From contig NZ_CP029480.1 in the NCBI RefSeq assembly GCF_003258705.1, positions 2,232,001-2,296,000 on the forward strand: 64,000 nt of DNA, in the 5' to 3' direction. The stretch is from Arcticibacterium luteifluviistationis (GTDB taxonomy: Bacteria; Bacteroidota; Bacteroidia; Cytophagales; Spirosomataceae). The notes below the pieces were generated by a model. The model made no database searches. It was not told where the DNA came from and saw only the letters and a list, made by a program, of their open reading frames with translations. Position 1 is the stretch's first letter. Every line of letters starts with the position of its first letter. A program made the translations under genes and the position numbers. Shown here piece by piece: positions 53,808-62,988 of this stretch.

Positions 53808-56800
53808 TTAAAAATTAACCTGTAATCCTATTTGATAATTCTTAGGCATAGGATAGGCACCTTCGTCCACTCCTTCATTAAATAATCTTGGATTACTTCT
53901 TGTGTTGCTACCTACCTCAGGATAGTAACCTGTGTATTTTGAAAGTGTAAATAGATTTTGGCTACTTACATAAATTCTAGCTCTAGTCATCCCTATTTTA
54001 GAGAGTGCCTCGTTTTTGATACTATAACCAACCTGTACATTTTTCAACCTAAAGAAAGAACCATCTTCTAAGTAAAAGTCAGAGAACCTTCTATTATAGC
54101 CTGGGTCAGTTTGCGTATTTCTTGGTACATCTGTATTTGTGTTTGATGGTGTCCATCCGTTTAAAGCATCAGCCAAATAATTACCTTCTGTATCAAAATA
54201 CCCTCTGTATCTGGTTCCGTTAAGTATCTTGTTTCCAGCTACACCGTCAAACAAGAAAGTCATATCAAAACTTTTGTACTCACCACTGAAGTTTAAACCA
54301 TAAATAACACCTGGTGCAGGATTCCCAATGTAATCTTGGTCACTGTTATCTACTTTTCCATCACCATTTAAATCTTTAAACTTCAAGTCTCCCGCTCGTG
54401 GTTGGTTAAAGTCATTAGCCGCTAAAGCTTCCTCATCCGTCTGATAAATACCGTCTGTAACAAATCCGTAAAAGGCTCCAATAGGATGACCTACATCTGT
54501 TTTAGTTGATTTTAGACCATTAGATGTAAACTGACCTTGGATAATTGGAGTAGCTCTACCCAAAGCAGTTACTTCATTATTCAAAGTTGTAAAGTTGGCA
54601 CTGACCGAGTATTTAAAGTCTTTACCAAAGTTGTCATAATAGTTGGCTTGAAATTCAAAACCATTGTTTTTGATACTTGCTGTATTAAAAGGAACTGCAT
54701 TTCCAAAACCAGTATAAAGCGGTAAAGAAAGTGCTACCAATACATCTTCAGAGTTTTTATTGAAATAATCTAATGTAAACTGAAGCTTGTTTTGAAGCAT
54801 GTTAAAATCTAAACCGATATCCATTGTTTTGGTGGTTTCCCAAGTAATATTTGGATTCACTCCTTTAGTAATTGAGTATCCTTGCAATCTTGTTTGTCCA
54901 GCACCAATGATGTAATCAGAATTCAAATTCAATTCTGGGTCAATAGCGTAAGGGTTTACATTATTTGAACCAATTTCACCATAACTTGCTCTCAATTTAA
55001 GATTGGTGATGGCACTTACATTTTGCATAAAAGACTCATTACTGATATTCCAACCTACTGCGGCAGAAGGGAAAGTACCCCATCTTAAATCTTCTCTGAA
55101 TAAAGAAGAACCATCTCTTCTTAAAGTAGCCGTAAGAAGATATTTACCATCAATAGTTACGTTAGCACGACCAAAATATGATAACAGACCAGTTTCATAA
55201 GCATTTGAAGGAGCTTGAGCTCTATCAGAAGCTGCAGAAGCCACGCGGATGTCATTACTAGGAAAGTTTCTTGCAACAATTCCTAAAGAGCGACCTTTTC
55301 CTACTTGTGAAGAATAACCACCTAAAATATCTACTTGCGTTTTTCCTATAGTTTTAAAATAATTCAAAGTATGCTCCGTAAGCAATGACAAAAAGTTAGA
55401 ATTACTCTCATTCAATTCAGCAAAAGGCTTATTCCCTAAAGGCGTATCATTGAATTTGTATTTCGGAGTGAAGGTATAGTTATTTGAATTAGACATGTCC
55501 ACACCAACATTGAACCTATATTTAAGACCTTTCAGTATTTCCAAAGTGGCGTCCACATTACCAATCAAACCATTACTGGTGACAGTTCTATCTTCTATAG
55601 TTGCCAAGCCTAAAGAATTGATCAAATTTCCAACTCCTGAATAGTTACCTAAACTTATAGTTTGTCCTGTAGGTACGTTTGTTCCAGTAAACTCTCCGTT
55701 CTCATCATAAATAGGTACGGTAGGAATTTGGTCTCTCTCACGAGAGAAATAGTTATTAGGATTATTTACCGAGCGATTTACGCCTAAAGTTTGCTGTAAT
55801 TTGAATCTCCCTTTAGTGAAACTAGAATTAACTCTAATGTTTGTACGTGAGAAATCAGACTCCTTCACAATACCAGTTTGGTCCATGTGATTAACAGAGA
55901 AATTCATGGTTGTATTTTTTGAACCACCACCAATACTCAATCCAATATTTGATATTGGAGCATTTCTTAAACTCTCACGTTGAATATCAGAATCTACATT
56001 AGGGTTAAACTGAGCATCGTTTGACGGAAATCTTGGATTTCCATCATTATCTCTTGCTCTATTAACGATGTCGGCATATTGACGAGCATTTGCCCAGTCT
56101 ATCAAATTAGCCGCCTTCTGGAAACCAGTACTCGCATTAAAATTGATTGCCAAATCGCCACTTTTTCCTTTTTTAGTAGTTACGATTATTACACCATTTG
56201 CAGCCCTAGAACCGTAAATAGCTGTAGCCGAGGCATCTTTAAGAACAGACACACTTTCTATATCTTGTGGATTCAATGAACCCATTCCGCCAGTAAGCAT
56301 ACCATCAATCACATATAAAGGACCTGCATCTGAAAGCGTTCCAGAACCTCTAATCGTGATTTTCATAGGCGAATCAGGAGAACCACCTTGTGGAGAAACT
56401 CGAACACCAGCCATTCTTCCTTGCAGCGTACCTGCGGCGTTTGAGGTTGCAAATTTGCCCAACTCCTCGGCATCTACAGAACTTACGGAACCCGTCATGT
56501 CACTTTTTTTCTGACTACCGTAACCAATAACCACCACCTCACTAAGAGCATTAGCATCTTCTGCCAGCTCTACATTAATAATAGACTGATTTCCAACTAC
56601 CACTTCTTGGTCAACATAACCTATATAACTAAAAACCAATTCCGCATCAGAGCCGCTAACGGTAATTTTAAAGTTTCCATCTAAATCAGTCATAACTCCA
56701 TTGCTAGTTCCACTTTGAAGCACACTAGCACTTGGCAAACCAGACTTATCTGCGGCAGAAATAATCTTCCCCGTAACTTGTCTGGACTGTCCGAAGGACT

Positions 56801-56885
56801 GCCCAATAAACATACTTAAGATAATAGCGGTCATTGGTACCGCTTTCATCCAGAGCTTTCGAAATTCATGTAATTTTCTACGCAT
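53808..56885 (-). CDS. SusC/RagA-family TonB-dependent transporter
   Basis: A 1,025-residue outer-membrane importer. Signal peptide at residues 14-32. An N-terminal carboxypeptidase-regulatory-like domain follows (VTGKIISAADKSGLPSASVLQ; about 36-110). The TonB-box region is ALSEVVVIGYGSQKKSDMTG. The plug signature is GTLQGRMAGVRVSPQGGSPDSP with LYVIDGM, and SVLKDASATAIYGSRAANGVIIVTTKKG is the canonical SusC motif. The barrel fills the rest and ends in MPKNYQIGLQVNF with a terminal Phe. Partner of the downstream SusD. The 5' region holds a perfect 9+9 palindrome about 280 bases upstream. Confidence 0.97.
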   Translation of the reverse strand: MRRKLHEFRKLWMKAVPMTAIILSMFIGQSFGQSRQVTGKIISAADKSGLPSASVLQSGTSNGVMTDLDGNFKITVSGSDAELVFSYIGYVDQEVVVGNQSIINVELAEDANALSEVVVIGYGSQKKSDMTGSVSSVDAEELGKFATSNAAGTLQGRMAGVRVSPQGGSPDSPMKITIRGSGTLSDAGPLYVIDGMLTGGMGSLNPQDIESVSVLKDASATAIYGSRAANGVIIVTTKKGKSGDLAINFNASTGFQKAANLIDWANARQYADIVNRARDNDGNPRFPSNDAQFNPNVDSDIQRESLRNAPISNIGLSIGGGSKNTTMNFSVNHMDQTGIVKESDFSRTNIRVNSSFTKGRFKLQQTLGVNRSVNNPNNYFSRERDQIPTVPIYDENGEFTGTNVPTGQTISLGNYSGVGNLINSLGLATIEDRTVTSNGLIGNVDATLEILKGLKYRFNVGVDMSNSNNYTFTPKYKFNDTPLGNKPFAELNESNSNFLSLLTEHTLNYFKTIGKTQVDILGGYSSQVGKGRSLGIVARNFPSNDIRVASAASDRAQAPSNAYETGLLSYFGRANVTIDGKYLLTATLRRDGSSLFREDLRWGTFPSAAVGWNISNESFMQNVSAITNLKLRASYGEIGSNNVNPYAIDPELNLNSDYIIGAGQTRLQGYSITKGVNPNITWETTKTMDIGLDFNMLQNKLQFTLDYFNKNSEDVLVALSLPLYTGFGNAVPFNTASIKNNGFEFQANYYDNFGKDFKYSVSANFTTLNNEVTALGRATPIIQGQFTSNGLKSTKTDVGHPIGAFYGFVTDGIYQTDEEALAANDFNQPRAGDLKFKDLNGDGKVDNSDQDYIGNPAPGVIYGLNFSGEYKSFDMTFLFDGVAGNKILNGTRYRGYFDTEGNYLADALNGWTPSNTNTDVPRNTQTDPGYNRRFSDFYLEDGSFFRLKNVQVGYSIKNEALSKIGMTRARIYVSSQNLFTLSKYTGYYPEVGSNTRSNPRLFNEGVDEGAYPMPKNYQIGLQVNF

Positions 56886-57512
56886 AGTTAAAGAATATTT
56901 TGGTTGTTTTTTAAATCTGAGTCAGCTCTCTTACTGCTTACTATCCTGTCTCAAAGAATGAGAATTAGATTCAGTATTATGGAAAAGAATCAACTACACA
57001 AAATTCTATTATTTATAAGAATTAGTCTATTCATGAAAAAGCATAAGGCAATACTATTTTACCATCAGATAGAACGCACTACAAATTAAACTAAAAGCAG
57101 AAGTTAATGTACATTATACATTCACCAGACTATAGACATAAAAAAGGTCAAAAAAGCCATCAATATTGGTCATTATGACCAATAGTACCCTAAAGTCAAT
57201 TTTATACTATTTTAAGTTTGTAAAATATCAAAATAGCAGGAGTTTGTGTATTATAAGAGATATGGAATTAAAAAACATCGTGTAATATTAAATTCAAAAA
57301 ACAAAAAAGACCAATATTAATTTGACTACCCACAGCCGTTTTATCTTATAAAATAGTACCAGTTTAAAACCACAAAGAATATTCAATACTAATATAGTAT
57401 CATATTTTACTCATTTGATTCAATATCCTAATTGGTAAACCAGCCGCATACTTCTATCTCATAACCTTAATTCATCAAATGGTTCCGTACCGTTTCTCCA
57501 CCTCAGTCAAAT
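56886..57512. other. Long regulatory region upstream of susC
   Basis: About 630 AT-rich bases with no convincing gene. They contain the operator-like palindrome at 57164-57184 and a single partial copy of its half-site (GACCAATA, 57309-57316). A clear promoter box for susC was not found. Confidence 0.5.
57164..57184. promoter_or_regulatory. Operator-like palindrome upstream of susC
   Basis: TATTGGTCA and TGACCAATA are perfect reverse complements separated by TTA. It lies 279 bases before the susC start codon and 330 bases past the end of the aldo/keto reductase gene. A second partial half-site GACCAATA occurs at 57309. Probably a binding site for a dimeric regulator; which one is not known. 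Confidence 0.55.
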
Positions 57513-57552
57513 CAAAAAAAAGAGTGAATCTCCATTGGAAATTCACTCTTTA
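57513..57552 (-). terminator. Terminator of the aldo/keto reductase gene
   Basis: AGAGTGAAT (57521-57529) pairs with ATTCACTCT (57541-57549), with an inner TCC/GGA stem. On the minus strand the hairpin is followed by a run of about eight T residues. It lies 28 bases beyond the stop codon. Confidence 0.9.
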
Positions 57553-57579
57553 ATCTGAAATGTTTTTTTGTACTATACT

Positions 57580-58512
57580 TTAATCAATTGCCTTTACAAT
57601 TTCATCAAAAAGTGATTTTGGCAAAGCTCCAGCCTTCCAATCTGAAATAGTCGACTTAATCTGTTCTATTTTTCTAGCACCCATCACTACCCTGTTGGCC
57701 TCAGCCATGGAAAACAAAAAGCGTTGGGCCAGTGTCGATATTTTCATACCTTCTCTATCTGCAATGGCTTTGACCTTTATTGCATTCTTAACATCCTGCT
57801 CCGAAATCCACTCGTCATTTGGAGGATTTGAAACGTACTGTTCATATCTGTTCCCTAGTAAAGAAAAGTGCAAAGCCGAAGCTGCATAATAAGCCACACC
57901 TTCCGTATGATTATGCGGCAAATCCTTTTTAAAACCATTTAGGTTACAAGCATCTACATTTAAAAAACCAGAGACTACCTGAAAATTATCGCTAGTAATA
58001 TGAGGTCTAAAACCATCCGTAGGGTTTCCGCCAACACCTAAGGAGCGTGCATAACCGGACGCCACAAAACCTTTCAAAGTATCTAAAATTTCCTCTATCT
58101 TCTCTAAAGGGACCAAATGAGGTTCGTGCAGAAACAAAAGGTCTACATAATCTACCCCTAATGTTTCCAGACTCTCTTCTACACTTTGCTTCATTCTGGC
58201 AGCACTGTAATCTACCACAGTGTCATGGGCACTTTCACTTTTCAGTCTTCCCACCTTCGTTGAGATAAATGGCCTTTCACCCTTCCATTGCTTCAGTGCT
58301 TTTCCCACCACTGTTTCAGATTGATTGTAAGAGGGAGAAGTATCTAACGACTTTATGCCATTCTCAAAAGCATATAAAAGGCAGTCAACAGACTCGTCAT
58401 AATTAGTCTCTCCCCAAACTCCCCCAAGACCTGAGCAGCCATAAACGAGCCTAGAGCCATGTGTGAAATTGAAATCCTCTTCGTTAATATCCCTTAAATA
58501 GGTAGGTGTCAT
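57580..58512 (-). CDS. Aldo/keto reductase
   Basis: A 310-residue NAD(P)H-dependent oxidoreductase with an AKR TIM barrel. The catalytic tetrad is visible: Asp and Tyr in KSLDTSPSYNQSE, Lys in ISTKVGRL and His in LLFLHEPHLV. The C-terminal cofactor-binding segment is RVVMGARKIEQIKSTIS. The N-terminal VYGCSGLGGVWG opening is shared with L-fucose dehydrogenase and galactose-dehydrogenase-like AKRs, so a sugar substrate is plausible but not shown. It lies between susCD and the AraC gene, all on the minus strand, and has its own terminator. Confidence 0.88.
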   Translation of the reverse strand: MTPTYLRDINEEDFNFTHGSRLVYGCSGLGGVWGETNYDESVDCLLYAFENGIKSLDTSPSYNQSETVVGKALKQWKGERPFISTKVGRLKSESAHDTVVDYSAARMKQSVEESLETLGVDYVDLLFLHEPHLVPLEKIEEILDTLKGFVASGYARSLGVGGNPTDGFRPHITSDNFQVVSGFLNVDACNLNGFKKDLPHNHTEGVAYYAASALHFSLLGNRYEQYVSNPPNDEWISEQDVKNAIKVKAIADREGMKISTLAQRFLFSMAEANRVVMGARKIEQIKSTISDWKAGALPKSLFDEIVKAID

Positions 58513-58742
58513 TATTCAATATTGTTCAAATAAGAGCCTCCCGAATTATAGAGAATTGACCCTTTTCTTATTATATAATAGGTATACCCCAATTCAAGAC
58601 TATTGAGGGTAATGCAAAATTAGAAAGCCACTAAAAGGTAAATTGCAGCATACTTGGCATTAATAGATATTATTTTGGGATATGATACCAAAGAAGACGA
58701 GTAATACATAACTAGCTACAAACTAAATAATTAACAAATTCC

Positions 58743-59585
58743 CTAAACTTGATTCGACTCCAATCTATATGCTGTAGCAGATTTTCCAGAAAGTTTTTTA
58801 AAAATTTTAGAGAAATATGTTCGGTTCTCAAAACCTACCTTATACCCTATTTCATTAATGCTTAAATCCGAAAATAAGAGCAAATGCTGAGCTCTTTCAA
58901 TCCGTACTCTATTGATGTACACTAGCGGCCTAACCCCTATAAATTTCAGAAAAAGTCGACTAAAGTAGTCTTCATTATGATGTACAATGCTTGCTAATTT
59001 TCTAACCGACAAATCGCTATCATAATTCTCGTGTATAAAAAGCAAGACTTCAGACATTTTGTTTATACCAGCAATTTCCGTTCTTACTGAACCAATTTCG
59101 GTATTCACAAACCTCGACATCAGTTGAAGAATAATACCACTCGTTTCCATAATCCCGGATTCCAAAGACTGTGTTTGCATAACATTCATGGTCAAATCTA
59201 CAGCCGCCTTGGGATTCCAATTCATCAATGCCTTATCTGGATTCAAAACCAACAATCTATTAAATAAAGCCATCTCTAGATTGGTAACTTTCACTTCAAA
59301 AAACAAGGTGTTCCGTTGCTTCAAAGAAGCCTGAGACTTAAGTACTTCCTCTATATGAACGTACTGTTGTATAAAAAAGGAATCACAGCTATAGTTAGAA
59401 ATTGTAAAGCTCGGAATGAGGTACATATACCCCTCTCTCATAGTTCTTACCTTATTATCAAAAGTAACTTCAGCTTTTCCTTCTCTAATATAGTAAAGTC
59501 GGTAAAATGGACTTATTACGTTTTTATAATTCCAGTTATGGTCTAAGTTAACCTTTGCTGTATTTAATAAAACTAACTCATTCAT
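58743..59585 (-). CDS. AraC-family transcriptional regulator
   Basis: A 280-residue regulator. Residues 1-160 form a cupin-like sensing domain (YRLYYIREGKAEVTFDNKVRTMREGYMYLIPSFT). Residues about 180-278 form the double HTH: VRKLASIVHHNEDYFSRLFLKFIGVRPLVYINRVRIERAQHLL and DLSINEIGYKVGFENRTYFSKIFKKLSGKSATAYR. Such regulators usually respond to a sugar and activate neighbouring transport or catabolic genes. It is divergent from the DUF1549/1553 gene (156 bases between) and upstream of the aldo/keto reductase and susCD on the same strand, so it is the likely local regulator. Confidence 0.92.
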   Translation of the reverse strand: MNELVLLNTAKVNLDHNWNYKNVISPFYRLYYIREGKAEVTFDNKVRTMREGYMYLIPSFTISNYSCDSFFIQQYVHIEEVLKSQASLKQRNTLFFEVKVTNLEMALFNRLLVLNPDKALMNWNPKAAVDLTMNVMQTQSLESGIMETSGIILQLMSRFVNTEIGSVRTEIAGINKMSEVLLFIHENYDSDLSVRKLASIVHHNEDYFSRLFLKFIGVRPLVYINRVRIERAQHLLLFSDLSINEIGYKVGFENRTYFSKIFKKLSGKSATAYRLESNQV

Positions 59586-59741
59586 AATCTATCAAGCTTT
59601 TCTTCAGCTTATATATTTTTTATAAAAATAATACAAAAGTCGGATTTGTTAACTACAAAGTCTCTTTTGATAAACTACATTAATCCTAATGAGTCTACCT
59701 TTATTCTTGAATTCTGAAACCTATTGTAAAACTGTTATTGA

Positions 59742-62700
59742 ATGACTGAAATGTTTATTCGGCATATTAAAAATACATGTAAAGTATTATCATTATGCAC
59801 TTTAGTAGCCTGCGGTCCTGAGCTTCCTCCTGAACTGGAGCAAGCCATAGCTGAGCTGCCTGAAGATTTAGACTATAATATACATGTAAAGCCTATACTC
59901 TCCGACAAGTGTTTTGCATGTCATGGACCAGATAAAGCCAAACAAAAAGCCGGCTTAAGATTAGATGTATCGGAAGCTTCTTATGGCGAATTACCTGAAA
60001 ACCCTGGTAAAGTGGCCATAAACCCAGGCAGCTTAAAAGGAAGTGAGATTTTCTACAGAATCACCTCTACAGACCCTGATGTGGTTATGCCTACGCCAGA
60101 TTCTCACCTCTCGCTCTCTGATTATGAAAAAGCCGTGCTCATAAAATGGATAGATGAGGGAGCCGAATACAAAGAACATTGGGCTTTTGTGAAACCAGAA
60201 ATGCCAAAGATACCTTCGGTCAAAAACAAGGATTGGATAAAATCACCTATTGACAATTTCATTCTAAGTAAAATAGAAGAAAAGAAACTTACACCTTCGG
60301 CACCTGCTGATAAAGAAACGCTTATCAGAAGAGTCACTTTTGACCTGACAGGACTACCCCCTACTTTAAAGGAGATTGAGAATTTCAAAAAAGACGAAAG
60401 CCCTGAAGCTTTTGAAAAAGTAGTAGACAGGCTTCTTGAATCGCCTCATTATGGTGAAAGAATGGCGACCGATTGGCTCGACCTAGCCCGATTTGCAGAC
60501 ACGCATGGCTATACCGTTGACCGTGTTAGAGATATGTCTCCGTATAGAGATTGGGTTATAAATGCTTTCAATAAAAATCAGGCTTACGACGAGTTTGTCC
60601 ATTGGCAGCTGGCAGGTGATTTAATGCCAAACCCGACTAAGGAAATGCTTATTGCAACAGCATTTAACCGCAACCATCAGCAAAATATGGAGGGCGGAAT
60701 TATAGAAGAAGAGTTTAAGGCTGAATATGTAATGGACAGAACAAATACCCTTGGAGATGCCTTTTTAGGTCTTTCTGTGGGCTGTGCCAAATGCCATGAC
60801 CATAAATACGACCCATTTTCTCAGAAAAACTACTTCGAACTTTTCAGTTTCTTCAATAATGTAAAAGAGGCTGGTCAAATATCATGGGACGATGCCCTTC
60901 CAACACCTACATTATTACTCCCTACGGAACAACAAGAAAAGGTTATTAGCTTTATTAATAACCAATTAACCTCGGAGGAATCGAAACTTCAGGAAGTTAT
61001 AACTGCAGGTCAAATAGACTTTAATAATTGGATAGAAAAAGAGCAGTACAAAGTACTTAAAAACGAATCCATTCCTTTAAATGGGCTTAGTGCCAAATAC
61101 ACTTTTGACCAGCAGAATCTGAATAATACGGTTAATTCCAGTCAAAAAGGTTTTATGAGCATAGAGTCAGGAGCCAGAGAAAAACCTAGCTATGCTAAAG
61201 CTCCCAACGGTATGGGCTTAAAAATGAATGGCGACACTTGGTTAAATACAGGTGGTGCGGGTGTTTTTGAAAAATCAGATGCTTTTACGGTATCTTTAAA
61301 TACCCTTATTCCCAAAGAGTTTACAGAAGGTGTCATTTTTCATAAGGGCATTTCGGAGCGACTTTATAACTTCCGTGGCTATCATATTTACATTAGAAAA
61401 GATGGACTTTTGGAAGCTAACATTGCTCATACCGCACCTTCTAATGCCATAATGAAGTCGAGCAAAAAGCTTATCCCTAAAGGCCAATGGATTAACCTGA
61501 CCATGACTTATGATGGCTCATCAAAGGCTAAAGGGCTTCGTGTTTTTTTAGATGGCAAGGAGCTAGAAATGAAAACAGAGACGGATGAACTCACCAAAGG
61601 CATCCTTTTTAATACTAAAGATTTCAATAAAGAACCTCCGTTGCAAATTGGTGCTTGGGGAAGAGGTTATGGTTTAAAGAATGGTTTTGTGGATGATATC
61701 TTGGTTTACAAAAGAGCTTTAATTCCTTTTGAGGTTGGCGTAATTTCCAAAACTAATAAATGGGCTAGCATTACCAGTAAAAACCATGCAAGCCTTTCTA
61801 AACAAGAAAAAGAAACACTGCGTCAATACTTTTTTGGTGCTGTTCACAAACCTGCCGTAGAGCAGTTGGCCAAGATTCAGCGAGAAAGAAGAGCCTTGAC
61901 GGACTCTACAGAAAACGTGGAAGAACTTATGGTAATGAAAGAAATGGCGGAACCACGCCAGAGTTTCATCATGGAACGTGGAAGCTATGATGCCAGAGGT
62001 GAAGATGTTTTCCCGAACACGCCTGAAAGCATACTACCAATGCCTGAAAACCTGCCTAAAAACAGATATGGTTTAGCTCAATGGCTTACAAATCCTGAGC
62101 ATCCACTCACTGCCAGAGTAGCGGTGAATAGAATCTGGCAGAATATTTATGGGACAGGTTTAGTAAGAACAGCTGAAGATTTTGGTAACCAAGGAGAGAT
62201 GCCCTCCCACCCTAAATTGCTGGATTATTTGGCGATTGGCTTCATGGAGTCAGGCTGGGATGTAAAGAAACTGATGAAAGACATGGTGATGACAGCCACC
62301 TATCAGCAAAACTCTACAGCCACAGAAGAACACAGAGAAAAAGACTTAGAAAATAGATTCTTAGCCAGAGGCCCAGCCAACAGGCTTACGGCGGAAATGA
62401 TGCGAGACAATGCTTTAGCGGCTTCAGGATTGCTAAAAGAGGATATTGGCGGCAAAAGTGTAAAACCTTATCAGCCTCCTGGACTTTGGGAAATAAACAA
62501 TACCACTTACAAGGCTGACACCACAGATGCTGTGTACCGCAGAAGTTTGTATGTGTTAATAAAGCGTTCTGTACCTAACCCTACGCTCGCTACTTTTGAC
62601 GGAAACTCCAGAAGCTATTGCGTCATTAGACGCCAAAAAACCAATACGCCTTTACAAGCCTTGGTTACCCTAAACGACCCTACTTATGTAGAAGCGTCTA

Positions 62701-62987
62701 AAGTTTTGGGCGAAGAAATGGCAAAAATAGCAGACCCGAAAAAAGCGATTATTAGTGCCTACAGGAAATTAACAGGCAAAACCCCACAGCCAGAGGAATT
62801 AGAAATTCTATTGGACGTAAGGACTAAAGAAATAGCAAATTTTAAGAAAAACCCTGCTAAAACTAAAGGCTGGCTAGAAGCGGGATATTATCAAATTGAC
62901 AAAACAGTGGCTCCTTATTTAGTAGCTTCTAATGCCGTAGTGGCAAACCTTATAATGAATTCTGACGCCACCTTAATGAAAAGATAA
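59742..62987 (+). CDS. Planctomycete-type cytochrome lipoprotein (PSCyt1-DUF1549-LamG-DUF1553)
   Basis: A 1,081-residue protein with a lipoprotein signal (SLCTLVACG, Cys near 24). Domains in order: PSCyt1 with the haem-binding KCFACHGPDK (C-x2-C-H, near 58); DUF1549 (about 170-380), which includes a second CxxCH in GCAKCHDHKYDPF; a LamG/concanavalin-like domain (about 450-665, LSAKYTFDQQNL ... LQIGAWGRGYG); and DUF1553 (about 760-1075, YGLAQWLTNPEHPLTARVAVNRIW). This protein class is abundant in Planctomycetota and some Bacteroidota and is thought to act with a DUF1501 partner in breakdown of complex sugars. The stop codon is two bases before that partner. Confidence 0.92.
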   Translation: MTEMFIRHIKNTCKVLSLCTLVACGPELPPELEQAIAELPEDLDYNIHVKPILSDKCFACHGPDKAKQKAGLRLDVSEASYGELPENPGKVAINPGSLKGSEIFYRITSTDPDVVMPTPDSHLSLSDYEKAVLIKWIDEGAEYKEHWAFVKPEMPKIPSVKNKDWIKSPIDNFILSKIEEKKLTPSAPADKETLIRRVTFDLTGLPPTLKEIENFKKDESPEAFEKVVDRLLESPHYGERMATDWLDLARFADTHGYTVDRVRDMSPYRDWVINAFNKNQAYDEFVHWQLAGDLMPNPTKEMLIATAFNRNHQQNMEGGIIEEEFKAEYVMDRTNTLGDAFLGLSVGCAKCHDHKYDPFSQKNYFELFSFFNNVKEAGQISWDDALPTPTLLLPTEQQEKVISFINNQLTSEESKLQEVITAGQIDFNNWIEKEQYKVLKNESIPLNGLSAKYTFDQQNLNNTVNSSQKGFMSIESGAREKPSYAKAPNGMGLKMNGDTWLNTGGAGVFEKSDAFTVSLNTLIPKEFTEGVIFHKGISERLYNFRGYHIYIRKDGLLEANIAHTAPSNAIMKSSKKLIPKGQWINLTMTYDGSSKAKGLRVFLDGKELEMKTETDELTKGILFNTKDFNKEPPLQIGAWGRGYGLKNGFVDDILVYKRALIPFEVGVISKTNKWASITSKNHASLSKQEKETLRQYFFGAVHKPAVEQLAKIQRERRALTDSTENVEELMVMKEMAEPRQSFIMERGSYDARGEDVFPNTPESILPMPENLPKNRYGLAQWLTNPEHPLTARVAVNRIWQNIYGTGLVRTAEDFGNQGEMPSHPKLLDYLAIGFMESGWDVKKLMKDMVMTATYQQNSTATEEHREKDLENRFLARGPANRLTAEMMRDNALAASGLLKEDIGGKSVKPYQPPGLWEINNTTYKADTTDAVYRRSLYVLIKRSVPNPTLATFDGNSRSYCVIRRQKTNTPLQALVTLNDPTYVEASKVLGEEMAKIADPKKAIISAYRKLTGKTPQPEELEILLDVRTKEIANFKKNPAKTKGWLEAGYYQIDKTVAPYLVASNAVVANLIMNSDATLMKR

Positions 62988-62988
62988 A

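Noticed and set aside
56904-57089. 61-codon frame upstream of susC
   Set aside because: Lys/Ile-rich translation of AT-rich leader DNA on the opposite strand; no ribosome-binding or domain evidence.
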